Source: Streptomyces globisporus (lineage in GTDB: Bacteria > Actinomycetota > Actinomycetes > Streptomycetales > Streptomycetaceae). From it: a stretch of 64,000 bases of DNA. Both the position numbers and the translations under genes were made by a program. Below, in pieces: positions 52,715 to 61,568 of this stretch (position 1 is its first letter; every line of letters begins with the position of its first letter). The DNA lies in assembly GCA_014649555.1 (NCBI GenBank), contig BMTG01000003.1:1-64000 (forward strand), in the 5' to 3' direction. The notes beneath the pieces were generated by a model, which was not told the origin of the DNA, made no database searches, and saw only the letters and a list, made by a program, of their open reading frames with translations.

Positions 52715-53896
52715 ATGCGAAGCCGAGCACGCGCTCACGTCGCCACCCTGTTCCTGTCCGCCGTCGTCGCGTGGGCCCTCCTGGCGACGGGCGGGGGCGC
52801 GGCCCATGCCCGTACGCCGTCCCCGCCTTCGTCCTCCCCAGGCGGCCTGCCCGCCTCCGTGGACGGCGGGGCCTGGGCGTCCGGGCATCTCCAGGGCACG
52901 GCCATCGACCGCCGCCGGGGCCACATGTACTTCTCCTTCACCAACCTGCTGGTCAAGACGGACCTGGCGGGCAGACCGATCGGCTCGGTCACCGGCCTCA
53001 CCGGGCATCTGGGCGATCTGGACTTCAACAGCGCGGACGGCCGGGTCTACGGCTCCTTGGAGTACAAGGCCGCCCAGGCGTTCTACGTGGCGATCTTCGA
53101 CGGGTCCCGGATCACGCGGATGAACATGGACGCACGGACCACCGATGTGCTCTCCACCGTCCATCTCCGGGAGGTCGTGCGGGACTACACGGCCGACATG
53201 AACGGCGACGGGGTCTTCGACGGCGACACCGGCAACACCCCGGACCACCGCTACGGCTGCAGCGGCATCGACGGCGTCGCCTTCGGTCCGGATCTGAACG
53301 GCAGGGGCGGTGGGCGGCTCACGGTCGCGTACGGGGTGTACTCCAACACCGCCCGCACCGACAACGACCACCAGGTGCTGCTCCAGTACGACGTACGCGA
53401 CTGGCGGAAGTACGAGCGGCCGCTCAGCGAGGACGCGCTGCACACCAGCGGCCCCGCCTCCCCCGGCGGCAAGTTCTTCGCCTACACCGGCAACACCACC
53501 TACGGGGTCCAGAACCTGGAGTACGACGGGGACAGCGGCAACTGGCTGATGGCGGTGTACAAGGGCAGGAAGGCGGCCTTCCCCAACTACGGGCTCTACG
53601 TTCTGGACGGCTCGAAGCCTGCCCGCCGGGGCGAGGTGAAGGGCCAGCCGAGCCCCGAGTCCGGCCGGATCGTCTTCCTCCTCCGCCGCGGGCTGCACCA
53701 CGAGCCGTCCGGTGTGTACGGCTACGAGTCGGGTGGCCAGTACGGTCTGGTCTCGCTCGACGACGGCCGCTATTACGTGGCCGAGGCCGGCACGGTCGAA
53801 TCCGGGGGGATCACGTCGCAGACCGGCCGCGCGGTGCTGCACCGCTGGACGGGGGCGGTGCCGAACCCGTTCGCGGTGCGGGGGCCCGGCGGCTGA
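52715..53896 (+). CDS. Secreted protein of unknown function, possibly beta-propeller
   Basis: 393 residues from ATG at 52715 with GGAGGAA upstream. The signal peptide (RAHVATLFLSAVVAWALLAT, cut near AHA) is clear. The mature protein has repeats of the form GTAIDRRRGHMYFSFTNLLV, GDLDFNSADGRVYGSLEYK and GDSGNWLMAVYKGRKAAFPN Y, and a SGQ/DGRYYVAE ending, which suggests a six- or seven-bladed propeller. TADMNGDGVFDGDTGNT is a calcium-type loop. It follows the importer operon by 58 bp and may act on the imported sugar's source. Confidence 0.75.
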   Translation: MRSRARAHVATLFLSAVVAWALLATGGGAAHARTPSPPSSSPGGLPASVDGGAWASGHLQGTAIDRRRGHMYFSFTNLLVKTDLAGRPIGSVTGLTGHLGDLDFNSADGRVYGSLEYKAAQAFYVAIFDGSRITRMNMDARTTDVLSTVHLREVVRDYTADMNGDGVFDGDTGNTPDHRYGCSGIDGVAFGPDLNGRGGGRLTVAYGVYSNTARTDNDHQVLLQYDVRDWRKYERPLSEDALHTSGPASPGGKFFAYTGNTTYGVQNLEYDGDSGNWLMAVYKGRKAAFPNYGLYVLDGSKPARRGEVKGQPSPESGRIVFLLRRGLHHEPSGVYGYESGGQYGLVSLDDGRYYVAEAGTVESGGITSQTGRAVLHRWTGAVPNPFAVRGPGG

Positions 53897-54040
53897 GCAT
53901 GTCCCGGCACGTTCCGCAGCGCGGGTGACGTCGGCAGGCCCACACAGCCGCAACGCGGTGACCCACGTCACATGCGCGTCCTGTCAGCAATCGACGCGCT
54001 GTCCCGTTCAAGGGGTACGCGAACGAGACAGGAGCCCGCC

Positions 54041-55240
54041 ATGACGCTCATGAAGCACCGCATCGTCGTACTCGGCGCCGGGTACGCCGGGGCCTTCGCC
54101 GCCGGGAATCTGGCCCGTCGGCTCTCCCCCGCCGACACCGAGATCACCGTCGTCAACGCCTCACCCGACTTCGTCGAGCGGATGCGCCTCCACCAGGTGG
54201 CGGCCGGGCAGGACATCGCGCGCCGCAAGCTCGCCGACGTGTTCGCGGGCACCGGGATTCGGCTGCGCCTGGCCCGGGTGACCGGTCTCGACCCCGAGCG
54301 CAGGACGGTCGCCGTGACCGGCGAGGACGGGCCCGGGCACCTGTCCTACGACACTCTGCTCTACGCACTCGGCAGCTCCGCCGCCCACCACGGTGTCCCC
54401 GGCGTGGCCGAGTACGGCTTCGACGTGACCGGTCTGGGCTCGGCGCTGCGGCTGCGCGAACGCCTGGACGACCTCGGCGATGGCGGGTCCGTCCTGGTGG
54501 TCGGCGAGGGGCTGACCGGCATCGAGACCGCGACCGAGCTGGCCGAGTCGCGGCCCGGTCTCTCGGTCGCGCTCGCCGCCCGTGGTGAGCTGGGCGCCTG
54601 GCTCTCCCCCAAGGCCCGCCGTCATCTGCGGGAAGCGTTCGACCGGCTCGGCGTCACCGTGCACGAACACACCGACGTCGCAGCGGTCGAACCCGGCCGG
54701 GCAATCACCGCCGACGGTACGGTCCTTCCGGCCGAGGTCACCGTGTGGTCGGCCGGGTTCGCCGTGCACCCGATCGCGGCCGCCGCCGGCCTGGAGGTCG
54801 CCGCCACCGGGCAGATCGTCGTCGACGAGTCCATGCGTTCGGTCTCGCACCCGGACGTCTATGCCGCCGGCGACTGCGCCTACGCGATCGGGGAGAACGG
54901 CCGGCCCCTGCCGATGTCCTGCGCCTCGGCCGGGCTCACCAATATGCAGGCGACCGGCGCGATCATCGCGCGCCTGACCGGCGACGAGGTTCCGGCCACC
55001 GGGCTGAAGTACGTCGGCAACCACATCAGCCTCGGCCGCCGGGACGCCATCTTCCAGATGGTGGGCGAGGACGTCCGGTCGAAGCCCTGGTACCTGGGCG
55101 GCCGGAAGGCCGCGCGGCTCAAGTCGGGGATTCTCAAGGGCGCCGAATGGGGTATCGCCCACCCGACCTTCGGCCTGCCGAAGCGCCGGCGGCGGCTGGA
55201 CCCGGCGTCCGGCCGGGCCGGTGTGCGGATCGCCGCCTAG
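54041..55240 (+). CDS. NAD(P)/FAD-dependent oxidoreductase (NDH-2-like)
   Basis: 399 residues, ATG at 54041. HRIVVLGAGYAGAFAAGNLA binds FAD (GxGxxG), GGSVLVVGEGLTGIETATEL AESRPGLSVALAARGE binds NAD(P)H, and SVSHPDVYAAGDCAYAIGEN is the FAD-closing GD motif. Type-II NADH dehydrogenases and related flavoproteins have this layout. The gene ends 10 bp before an ECF41 sigma factor gene, and oxidoreductases are the usual partners of ECF41 sigmas, so it is a probable target or partner. Confidence 0.93.
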   Translation: MTLMKHRIVVLGAGYAGAFAAGNLARRLSPADTEITVVNASPDFVERMRLHQVAAGQDIARRKLADVFAGTGIRLRLARVTGLDPERRTVAVTGEDGPGHLSYDTLLYALGSSAAHHGVPGVAEYGFDVTGLGSALRLRERLDDLGDGGSVLVVGEGLTGIETATELAESRPGLSVALAARGELGAWLSPKARRHLREAFDRLGVTVHEHTDVAAVEPGRAITADGTVLPAEVTVWSAGFAVHPIAAAAGLEVAATGQIVVDESMRSVSHPDVYAAGDCAYAIGENGRPLPMSCASAGLTNMQATGAIIARLTGDEVPATGLKYVGNHISLGRRDAIFQMVGEDVRSKPWYLGGRKAARLKSGILKGAEWGIAHPTFGLPKRRRRLDPASGRAGVRIAA

Positions 55241-55250
55241 GGTGTTCCGC

Positions 55251-56192
55251 ATGGACAGCGCAACCGTCGCGACGTTCGAGGCCGGCCGGGGGAGGCTGGC
55301 CTCGCTCGCGTACCGTCTGCTCGGGTCGGCGGCCGACGCGGAGGACGCCGTGCAGGACACCTTCCTGCGCTGGCAGGCGGCGGACCGCGAACGGATCGAG
55401 GTGCCCGAGGCGTGGCTGACGAAGGTCGCCACCAACATCTGCCTCGACCGGCTCCGCTCGGCGCAGGCGCGTCACGAGCGGACGGCCGGCGCGTGGCTGC
55501 CCGAACCGCTCCTCGACGGCGACCCGATGCTCGGCCCCGCCGACACGTTCGAGCAGCGGGAGTCGGTGTCCCTGGCCGTGCTGACCCTCGTCGAGCGCCT
55601 CTCGCCGAACGAGCGGGCCGTGTACGTCCTGCGGGAGGCCTTCGCGTACAGCCACGCCGAGATCGCCGAGATCCTCGACATCACGGAGGCGGCGAGCCAG
55701 CAGCACGCCCACCGCGCGCGGACCCGGCTCGCGGACGAACGCCGTCACAGCGGCGGCGCGACCGACCCCGCGGCGGCGCGCCGGGTGGTCGAGGAGTTCC
55801 TCGCGGCCGCCACGTCGGGGCGGACGGACCGGCTGGTGGCGCTGCTCACCGACGACGTGACGGCGGTCTCGGACGGCGCGGGACTGGCCAGGCGGCTGCT
55901 GCGGTACCGGACACCGGAGCGGGTCGCCTCCTTCGTACGGGCCGGGTTCAAGTCCACCCCGGCGAAACGCCGGCTGGCCGTTGGCCCGACGGCGATGTAC
56001 ATCGCGCGGGTCAACGGCTCCCCGGCCGTCATCGCCGTGGTCGGGGACCGGGTCGTGGGGGCCGTGGCGTTCGACGTCGGCGACGGAAAGGTCGCGGGCC
56101 TGTACGGCATCGCCGCCGCACATCGGCTGACGCGCCTGGACGAGGCCTGGCGGCGGCACGATGCGGGGGTTCCGGTGATCGACGCCTGGTGA
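55251..56192 (+). CDS. sigJ: ECF41-type sigma factor (SigJ family)
   Basis: 313 residues. Region 2 is FEAGRGRLASLAYRLLGSAA DAEDAVQDTFLRWQAADRER, region 4 is LTLVERLSPNERAVYVLREA FAYSHAEIAEILDITEAAS. Instead of an anti-sigma factor, ECF41 proteins have a C-terminal SnoaL-like domain (residues ~175-313) that controls activity. The common DGGGK loop reads SDGAGLARR here, and NGSPAVIAVVGDRVVGAVAF is the later part. It is coexpressed with the flavoprotein upstream. Confidence 0.92.
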   Translation: MDSATVATFEAGRGRLASLAYRLLGSAADAEDAVQDTFLRWQAADRERIEVPEAWLTKVATNICLDRLRSAQARHERTAGAWLPEPLLDGDPMLGPADTFEQRESVSLAVLTLVERLSPNERAVYVLREAFAYSHAEIAEILDITEAASQQHAHRARTRLADERRHSGGATDPAAARRVVEEFLAAATSGRTDRLVALLTDDVTAVSDGAGLARRLLRYRTPERVASFVRAGFKSTPAKRRLAVGPTAMYIARVNGSPAVIAVVGDRVVGAVAFDVGDGKVAGLYGIAAAHRLTRLDEAWRRHDAGVPVIDAW

Positions 56193-56225
56193 CCGGCCGT
56201 CGGATCACCGGGCGGGCCGGCGGGA

Positions 56226-56258
56226 GCCCGCCCCGCTTCGGGGAAGTGCGGGGCGGGC
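56226..56258. terminator. Strong hairpin after the sigma factor gene
   Basis: GCCCGCCCCGC (56226-56236) pairs with GCGGGGCGGGC (56248-56258), 11-bp stem with an 11-nt loop. It separates the convergent sigma factor and spherulin-like gene. Confidence 0.8.
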
Positions 56259-56271
56259 GGTCCGACGGCCC

Positions 56272-56953
56272 TCAGGGGGCGGCGGCCAGGGACAGTTGGG
56301 TGTTCCAGTAGGAGGCCGGCGGCAGGGTGTCCCACGGGTTGCCTTCGGCGATCGTGTCCGGCGTGATGTAGACGTGTCCGGCATTGCGCTGCTTGCTGAG
56401 GGACACCGCTGTGCGCAGCGTGCTCTCGTCGGGTGACGCGTGGACCATGTGCCAGATCCTGTCCGCGGGTACGCGCGCCTCCCAGCTCTGCGGGCGATGG
56501 GAGCGGTAGGAGGCGTCATTGCCCTCGAAGGTGACGAGGGTGTCGGCGGCGGCGGTGTAGCGCTCCTCCACGCCGGTTCCGGGGTTGTCGACGACCGTCG
56601 ACGCGGCACCGTGGCGTTGCTCGACGTAGGAGCGCAGCTCGATGTAGCGGTACGTCCACGTTGCCCGCTCCGCACCGGGACATGGCCTCGTCGAAGAAGA
56701 CGCCTCCGAGACCGGCGCTTCCGTAGAGGCGGTACCAGGTGTCGATGTCGCTCTTGATCTGGCGCATCCACTCGGCGGGGTCGGTCGAGCCGCTCCGGGT
56801 CGTGATGCCGGTCGTGCCGAAGTAGCCGGTGGCCACATAGCCGATGACGGTGATGCCGGCGGCCCGGGCCCGCTGGATCGCCTGGGTGTACTGCGTGTCG
56901 CCGGTACCGGGGCCGTTGCACGTGTCATTGCATGGGACAGCGCATCCGATCAT
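56272..56953 (-). pseudogene. Spherulation-specific family 4-like gene, frameshifted
   Basis: From 56953 the frame reads NGPGTGDTQYTQAIQRARAA GITVIGYVATGYFG and DIDTWYRLYGSAGLGGVFFD EAMSRCGAG, the front of a TIM-barrel-like Spherulin-4 protein. The frame changes near 56670 and continues as TYRYIELRSYVEQRHGAAST VVDNPGTGVEERYTAAADTL and ends LPPASYWNTQLSLAAAP at 56272. The signal peptide is also missing (the true start would lie upstream of 56953). A mutation or sequencing error is possible. Confidence 0.65.
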
Positions 56954-57095
56954 GCGTTTACGCCAGGGAAAGCGCGTCTTCTACGGCGGGATGTGGCTGA
57001 TTCCACCCCAGGAACAGGGGGCCCAGTTTCGCGGGACGCGCCAAGGCTGCGCGAATCTGCGTGTTTCAGTGATCGAATGAAAAGATTCTTGCTCG

Positions 57096-58199
57096 GTGCC
57101 GTTGCACGGCCACCGCAACGGTTCCAGGTTGACCGCGCCGGAGCCCGCGCCCCGGCCCCCTCACCCCGTCACACCCGAACCGGAGCCGCCCCATGCGATC
57201 CCGCAGCCCTGGAAATCCTTACGCCTGGCAGCCGCGCTGGCCGCGGTCTCGGCGGCCGCCGTGCCGTTGGCGCCCTCCGCCTCGGCGGGCTCAGCCGCGG
57301 CCGAGCCCGCCGGACACCTGTCGCGGACGGTGAAGCCCGCGGCGTCCATCGTGTACGACCCCGGCATGAAGTGGCGCTGCTACAGCGTCTCCGACGAGAC
57401 CGCGGGGAGCAATTACGGCAACGACTCCCGGGACTGCGGAAAGATCGTTCACCCGAACCGGGTGAACGCCGACTGCACCTGGTTCGGTTACACCTCCCCT
57501 CGGGGCGTGGAGTGCCCCGCATGGCGATTCGTCACCTACAACTGGGGGCAGCACAGTCTGCGCGCCTATCCCGGCTACTACCACCAGGTTCAGGGAGATT
57601 CCGGCGCCCCTCTGAAACTGGTGCTGCAGAACAACTCCCGGGGCCCGAGAGATACGGCCGGTCAGACGCAGAACTGCGAACTGAAGGAGGTCGCCGTCTC
57701 CCATGAGTACGTGGGGAGCTCGTTCAAGCGGAAGGCCGACGGCAGCACCTACAACTTCGCCGACGGCCAGGTGAAGGTCGCCTATGACGCGCTCGTCGAG
57801 CAGACCGGCGGCTTCGCCTGTGAGGAGAAGCGTGCCCTGCTCACCACGGACTTCATCTACCGGACAGCACGAGGGATCAACGTCATCTCCGTCGTCCACT
57901 TCGACCCGGGCCCCTTCTCCCGGCCGAACGACGACGGCGTGCTGTGGTCCAACAACTGCCGCAAGGCCGAGGGGACGGCCGACGGCTGCCGGATGACGGT
58001 GCACGGCGAGCAACTCACCTCCGGTGAGCGGCGGCATCTGGAGGTCGACTTCTCCGGCATCGCGAGGAAGTACCGGGGCCATCTCAACGACGAAGCGGTT
58101 CCGAGCGCGTCGCAGATCGAGGCCGTGCAGGTGGTGAACAGCGCCAAGGGCGCCGACCTGAGGGCAGAGGTCTCCGGACTGGACGTCACCCTGGGGTAG
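57096..58199 (+). CDS. Secreted protein with unknown function
   Basis: The mature part (SIVYDPGMKWRCYSVSDETA GSNYGNDSRDCGKIVHPNRV ... VTYNWGQHSLRAYPGYYHQV) is soluble, with several cysteines (CYSV, RDCGK, NADCTW, VECPAW, QNCELK, FACEEK, NNCRK, DGCRM) likely to form disulphides. A signal sequence RLAAALAAVSAAAVPLAPSA SAG lies at residues ~43-65, behind a Pro-rich extension that is unlike a real N-terminus, so the start at 57096 may be wrong. A different frame from ATG 57077 (MKRFLLGAVA) would be a better signal start; one missing base could explain it. Confidence 0.6.
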   Translation: MPLHGHRNGSRLTAPEPAPRPPHPVTPEPEPPHAIPQPWKSLRLAAALAAVSAAAVPLAPSASAGSAAAEPAGHLSRTVKPAASIVYDPGMKWRCYSVSDETAGSNYGNDSRDCGKIVHPNRVNADCTWFGYTSPRGVECPAWRFVTYNWGQHSLRAYPGYYHQVQGDSGAPLKLVLQNNSRGPRDTAGQTQNCELKEVAVSHEYVGSSFKRKADGSTYNFADGQVKVAYDALVEQTGGFACEEKRALLTTDFIYRTARGINVISVVHFDPGPFSRPNDDGVLWSNNCRKAEGTADGCRMTVHGEQLTSGERRHLEVDFSGIARKYRGHLNDEAVPSASQIEAVQVVNSAKGADLRAEVSGLDVTLG

Positions 58200-58420
58200 C
58201 GCACCGCGTACGGCACGAACGCCACAGCGATCAGGACGGCGCCGTGCGGGCGCCCGCGTGTACCGGACAGCCCGCCCGCAGCGACCGTGTTCATCGGCGG
58301 TGCCAAGAGCGCCGTCGATGAACCCCTCCTCCCCCTGTCCGGAATGCCGGAGTTTCCACCCTGTGCAACCGGGGGTTGACCGAAGCGGAATGTGTCCTTA
58401 GGTTTCTCGCAACCCGCAGG

Positions 58421-58432
58421 TATATCGATTAA
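58421..58432. promoter_or_regulatory. Possible LacI-type operator
   Basis: TATATCGATTAA is a partial palindrome centred on CG (ATCGAT), the usual form for LacI-family operators. It is 38 bp before the GTG of the binding-protein gene (58470). Only weak support. Confidence 0.3.
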
Positions 58433-58469
58433 CCAACGTCGTCACCCTCCCGGTTGGAGACATCTCGCT

Positions 58470-59759
58470 GTGCGCTCACCCCTGAGCCGGCGCGGCTTCC
58501 TCGCTGCAGGTTCCGGCCTTGCCGCCGCCGCACTCCCCGCCCTGTCCGGCTGTTCCCCGTTCGCCTCGGCCGATTCCGACCCGGGCACCTTGACCGTCCA
58601 TACCCAGCTCGGTACGACCGCGCCGGGCTCCCCGACGTACAAGGCCGTGGTCGAGCAGTTCCACACGGAGCACCCCGGGCTCCGGGTCAAGAACCTCGTG
58701 AACGGCGATGACCTCCCCCAGGTGTACGAGACCTCCCGGCTGGCCCGTAAGGAGCCGGACGTCGTCATGGTCAACCTGTACGACAAGACGCTGGCCTGGA
58801 CCGAGGTCGGCGCGACCGTCGACGTGCGGGGGTATCTCGACGACTGGGGGCTGCGCGAGCGGGTGCTGCCCGCCGCGCTCACGGAGTGGACCGACGGCGA
58901 GGGGCGGCTCCGCGCCTTTCCGTACTTCGCCACCAACTGGCCCGTCGCGTACAACACCGCCCTGCTGGAGCGGGCCGGAGTCGGCGCCGTTCCCACGACC
59001 GGTGACCAGCTCATCGGCGCCGCCCGGAAGTTGCGGGCCAAGGGCATCGCCCCCGTCACCGTCGGCGGCAACGACTGGACCGGGCAGAAGCTGCTGGCCC
59101 AGATCATCCAGACCTTCCTCTCCCCCGACGAGGCCAGGAAGGTCTACGCGAGCGGAGACTTCAGCGGGAGCCGGGGCGTACGGGAGGGCATCGACTACTT
59201 CGTGGAGCTGCGGGACGCCGGTGTCTTCGCCGACAAGGCGCAGGGGCTGACCTCGGACATCATGACCACGCAGTACAACACCGAGGCCGCGGCGATCCAG
59301 TCGGCGATGTCCTCGGCGCTGGCGAAGGTTCCGGCGAGGACCGCGGGACACACCGCGGTCGGCGGCTGGCCGCTGGCCCCGGGGGCGGCCCACGACAAGC
59401 CGACCATCCTGCGTTCGTACACCCTCATCGGCTTCTGGATCAGCCCGAACGGGGTCAGGAAGATCGCGTCGGTCGAGAAGTTCCTGCGCTTCATGTACCG
59501 GCCCGAGGTCGTCTCGCGCTTCATCACCGAGAGCGGGCGGGACATGGCCCTGGTGACGGACACGGTGAGCAAGGACTTTCCGCTCGTCGCGGAGGCACAG
59601 CGGCTCGGGGACCGGGTCGGGCAGGTGCTGCTGCCGGATCTCCACGTCCCGCCGACGGCCACCCAGCCGCTGATCACCGCGACCAGCACCGCCTTCACGC
59701 GGGGGACGAGCGCAGCGGCTGTGCGCTCCACCCTCGAATCCGCCTACCGCACGGGCTGA
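58470..59759 (+). CDS. Sugar ABC transporter substrate-binding protein (family 1, Tat lipoprotein)
   Basis: 429 residues from GTG at 58470, chosen because GGAG is at -10 and the twin-arginine signal follows (SPLSRRGFLAAGSGLAAAAL, lipobox LSGC). The mature domain has the extracellular solute-binding fold: TLTVHTQLGTTAPGSPTYKA VVEQFHTEHPGLRVKNLV, EPDVVMVNLYDKTLAWTEVG, and LRAFPYFATNWPVAYNTALL ERAGV. This is the MalE-like component of the importer encoded by the next two genes. Confidence 0.93.
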   Translation: MRSPLSRRGFLAAGSGLAAAALPALSGCSPFASADSDPGTLTVHTQLGTTAPGSPTYKAVVEQFHTEHPGLRVKNLVNGDDLPQVYETSRLARKEPDVVMVNLYDKTLAWTEVGATVDVRGYLDDWGLRERVLPAALTEWTDGEGRLRAFPYFATNWPVAYNTALLERAGVGAVPTTGDQLIGAARKLRAKGIAPVTVGGNDWTGQKLLAQIIQTFLSPDEARKVYASGDFSGSRGVREGIDYFVELRDAGVFADKAQGLTSDIMTTQYNTEAAAIQSAMSSALAKVPARTAGHTAVGGWPLAPGAAHDKPTILRSYTLIGFWISPNGVRKIASVEKFLRFMYRPEVVSRFITESGRDMALVTDTVSKDFPLVAEAQRLGDRVGQVLLPDLHVPPTATQPLITATSTAFTRGTSAAAVRSTLESAYRTG

Positions 59760-59791
59760 TCCCGCGCGCCCGAGCCCTTAGCGAGTCCCCC

Positions 59792-60727
59792 ATGACCTTG
59801 CTCTCGTCCGCCCCGGGCAGCGCCTCGATGGCCCGGAAGACCCCGTCCGCTCCCGCCGCTCCTCCACGCCGCAAGCAGGGCGGGGTCATCCTGGCCGTGC
59901 CGGCGCTGGTCTGGTACCTCGTCTTCATGGTCGGCCCCCTTGTCGCCATTTTCGTGATCGCCGCACTGCACTGGCCGGGCATGCTGCAGCCGGTGTCGTT
60001 CGCCGGGCTGCAGAACGTCCGCACCGTTCTGGACGATCCGGTCTTCATGGACGCGGTGACCAACACCGCCGTCCAGCTCGTCGTGGCCCTGCCTCTGATG
60101 ATCGTCGGCGCGTACATGCTGGGGTACTACGTCGCACAGCAGCCGCCGGGGCACCGGGTCCTGCGCTACCTCCTGTTCATTCCGGGCCTCATCTCCACCC
60201 CGGCCAAGGCGATGGTGTTCTACGCGGTCCTCTCTCCGGACGGCCTGTTCAACGGAGCGCTGGACAAGCTGGGGATGGGATCGCTGGCCGACGCCTGGCT
60301 GGCCTCGCCGTCGACCGCGCTGGCCTGTCTGATCGTGCTCGACGTGTGGAGCGGCATCGGTTTCACCGCCGTGCTGTTCGCCGCGCGACTGGGCAGCGTG
60401 CCGGACGAGATCGGGGAGGCGGCGCAGCTCGACGGGGCCGGGCACTGGCGGGCCATGTGGCGCATCCACTTCCCCGTGATCCGGGACTTCGTGGGTGTGG
60501 TGACGATGCTCCAGTTCCTGTGGACCCTGTTCGGTTCGGCGCAGAACGTGCTGCTGCTCACCCAGGGCGGTCCGGGCTCCTCGTCCACGACCCTGTCCTT
60601 CCTCGTGTACCAGAAGGCGTTCATCGCGGCCGACCTCGGCTACAGCCAGACGGTGGGTGTCTTCCTGTTCCTGGTCGGTCTGGCCGGGCTGCTGACCATC
60701 CGTCGCGTCTTCCGCCAGAACTACTGA
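59792..60727 (+). CDS. Sugar ABC transporter permease (MalF type)
   Basis: 311 residues. Six transmembrane helices; the conserved EAA loop reads EIGEAAQLDGAGHWRAMWRI HFPVIRDFVGVVTM, and WTLFGSAQNVLLLTQGGPGS SSTTLSFLVYQKAFI is the downstream hallmark. The N-terminal ~28 residues are cytoplasmic and proline-rich. It is the first permease of the importer, 32 bp after the binding protein. Confidence 0.93.
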   Translation: MTLLSSAPGSASMARKTPSAPAAPPRRKQGGVILAVPALVWYLVFMVGPLVAIFVIAALHWPGMLQPVSFAGLQNVRTVLDDPVFMDAVTNTAVQLVVALPLMIVGAYMLGYYVAQQPPGHRVLRYLLFIPGLISTPAKAMVFYAVLSPDGLFNGALDKLGMGSLADAWLASPSTALACLIVLDVWSGIGFTAVLFAARLGSVPDEIGEAAQLDGAGHWRAMWRIHFPVIRDFVGVVTMLQFLWTLFGSAQNVLLLTQGGPGSSSTTLSFLVYQKAFIAADLGYSQTVGVFLFLVGLAGLLTIRRVFRQNY

Positions 60728-60740
60728 TCGGAGCGGTTCC

Positions 60741-61568
60741 ATGAAGTTCGGAAGGTCCTGGCTGCCCGCCCATGTCCTGGCCTGGCTGTACGCGGCGCTA
60801 CTCGTCGTGCCCCTCTACTATCTGCTGGTCTCGGCGTTCAAGACGAACGACCAGATCTTCGGCAGCCCGTTCGCGCTGCCGACCTCGCTGTCCGCCCACA
60901 ACTTCACCGAGGCGTTCTCGTCCGCCGACCTCGGCCCGGCCGTCGTCAACTCGGTGCTGGTGACCGCGCTGGCGCTTGCGCTCACCCTGGCCCTGGCCAT
61001 TCCGGCGGCGTTCGCCATCGCCCGTACGGAGGGGCGGCTGGGTGCGTTCGTGGAGCGGGTGTTCTCGCTCGGCTTCCTGGTTCCGACCTTCGCCGCGCTG
61101 TTCCCGACGTTCCTGCTGGCCGCCGCGACCGGGCTGTTCCACACCCGGGCCTTCATGGTGCTGTTCCTGCCCGCGACGGCGATGCCGCTGTCGGTGGTGA
61201 TCCTGGTGCAGTTCATGCGGACGATCCCGCGCGAGATGGAGGAGGCCGCCCGGATCGACGGCGCGTCCACCTTCGGCGTGCTGCGGCATGTGTACACCCC
61301 GATGTGCATGCCGGGGATCGCCACGATCCTGCTGCTGAACTTCCTGACCTTCTGGAACGAGTACCTCTACTCGCTCGTCATCATCGGGCCGGACCCGGAG
61401 CAGCGCACCGTGCAGGTGGCGCTGCCCACCCTCAAGTCCCTGACCGGCACGGACTACGGCATCCTGACCGCCGGTACGGTGCTGACGCTGGTCCCGGTCT
61501 GGGCGGTGTACACCGTGCTGCAGAAGCGCATGCAACAGGCACTCGTCAGCGGGGCGGTGAAGATGTGA
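60741..61568 (+). CDS. Sugar ABC transporter permease (MalG type)
   Basis: 275 residues, six helices. EEAARIDGASTFGVLRHVYT PMCMPGIATILLLNFLTFWN EYLYSLVII is the EAA loop plus FTxxWNEY signature of MalG-type permeases. It overlaps the LacI gene start by 4 bp. No ATPase gene is present in the locus, so the importer probably borrows the shared MsiK-type ATPase of Streptomyces (inference). Confidence 0.93.
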   Translation: MKFGRSWLPAHVLAWLYAALLVVPLYYLLVSAFKTNDQIFGSPFALPTSLSAHNFTEAFSSADLGPAVVNSVLVTALALALTLALAIPAAFAIARTEGRLGAFVERVFSLGFLVPTFAALFPTFLLAAATGLFHTRAFMVLFLPATAMPLSVVILVQFMRTIPREMEEAARIDGASTFGVLRHVYTPMCMPGIATILLLNFLTFWNEYLYSLVIIGPDPEQRTVQVALPTLKSLTGTDYGILTAGTVLTLVPVWAVYTVLQKRMQQALVSGAVKM

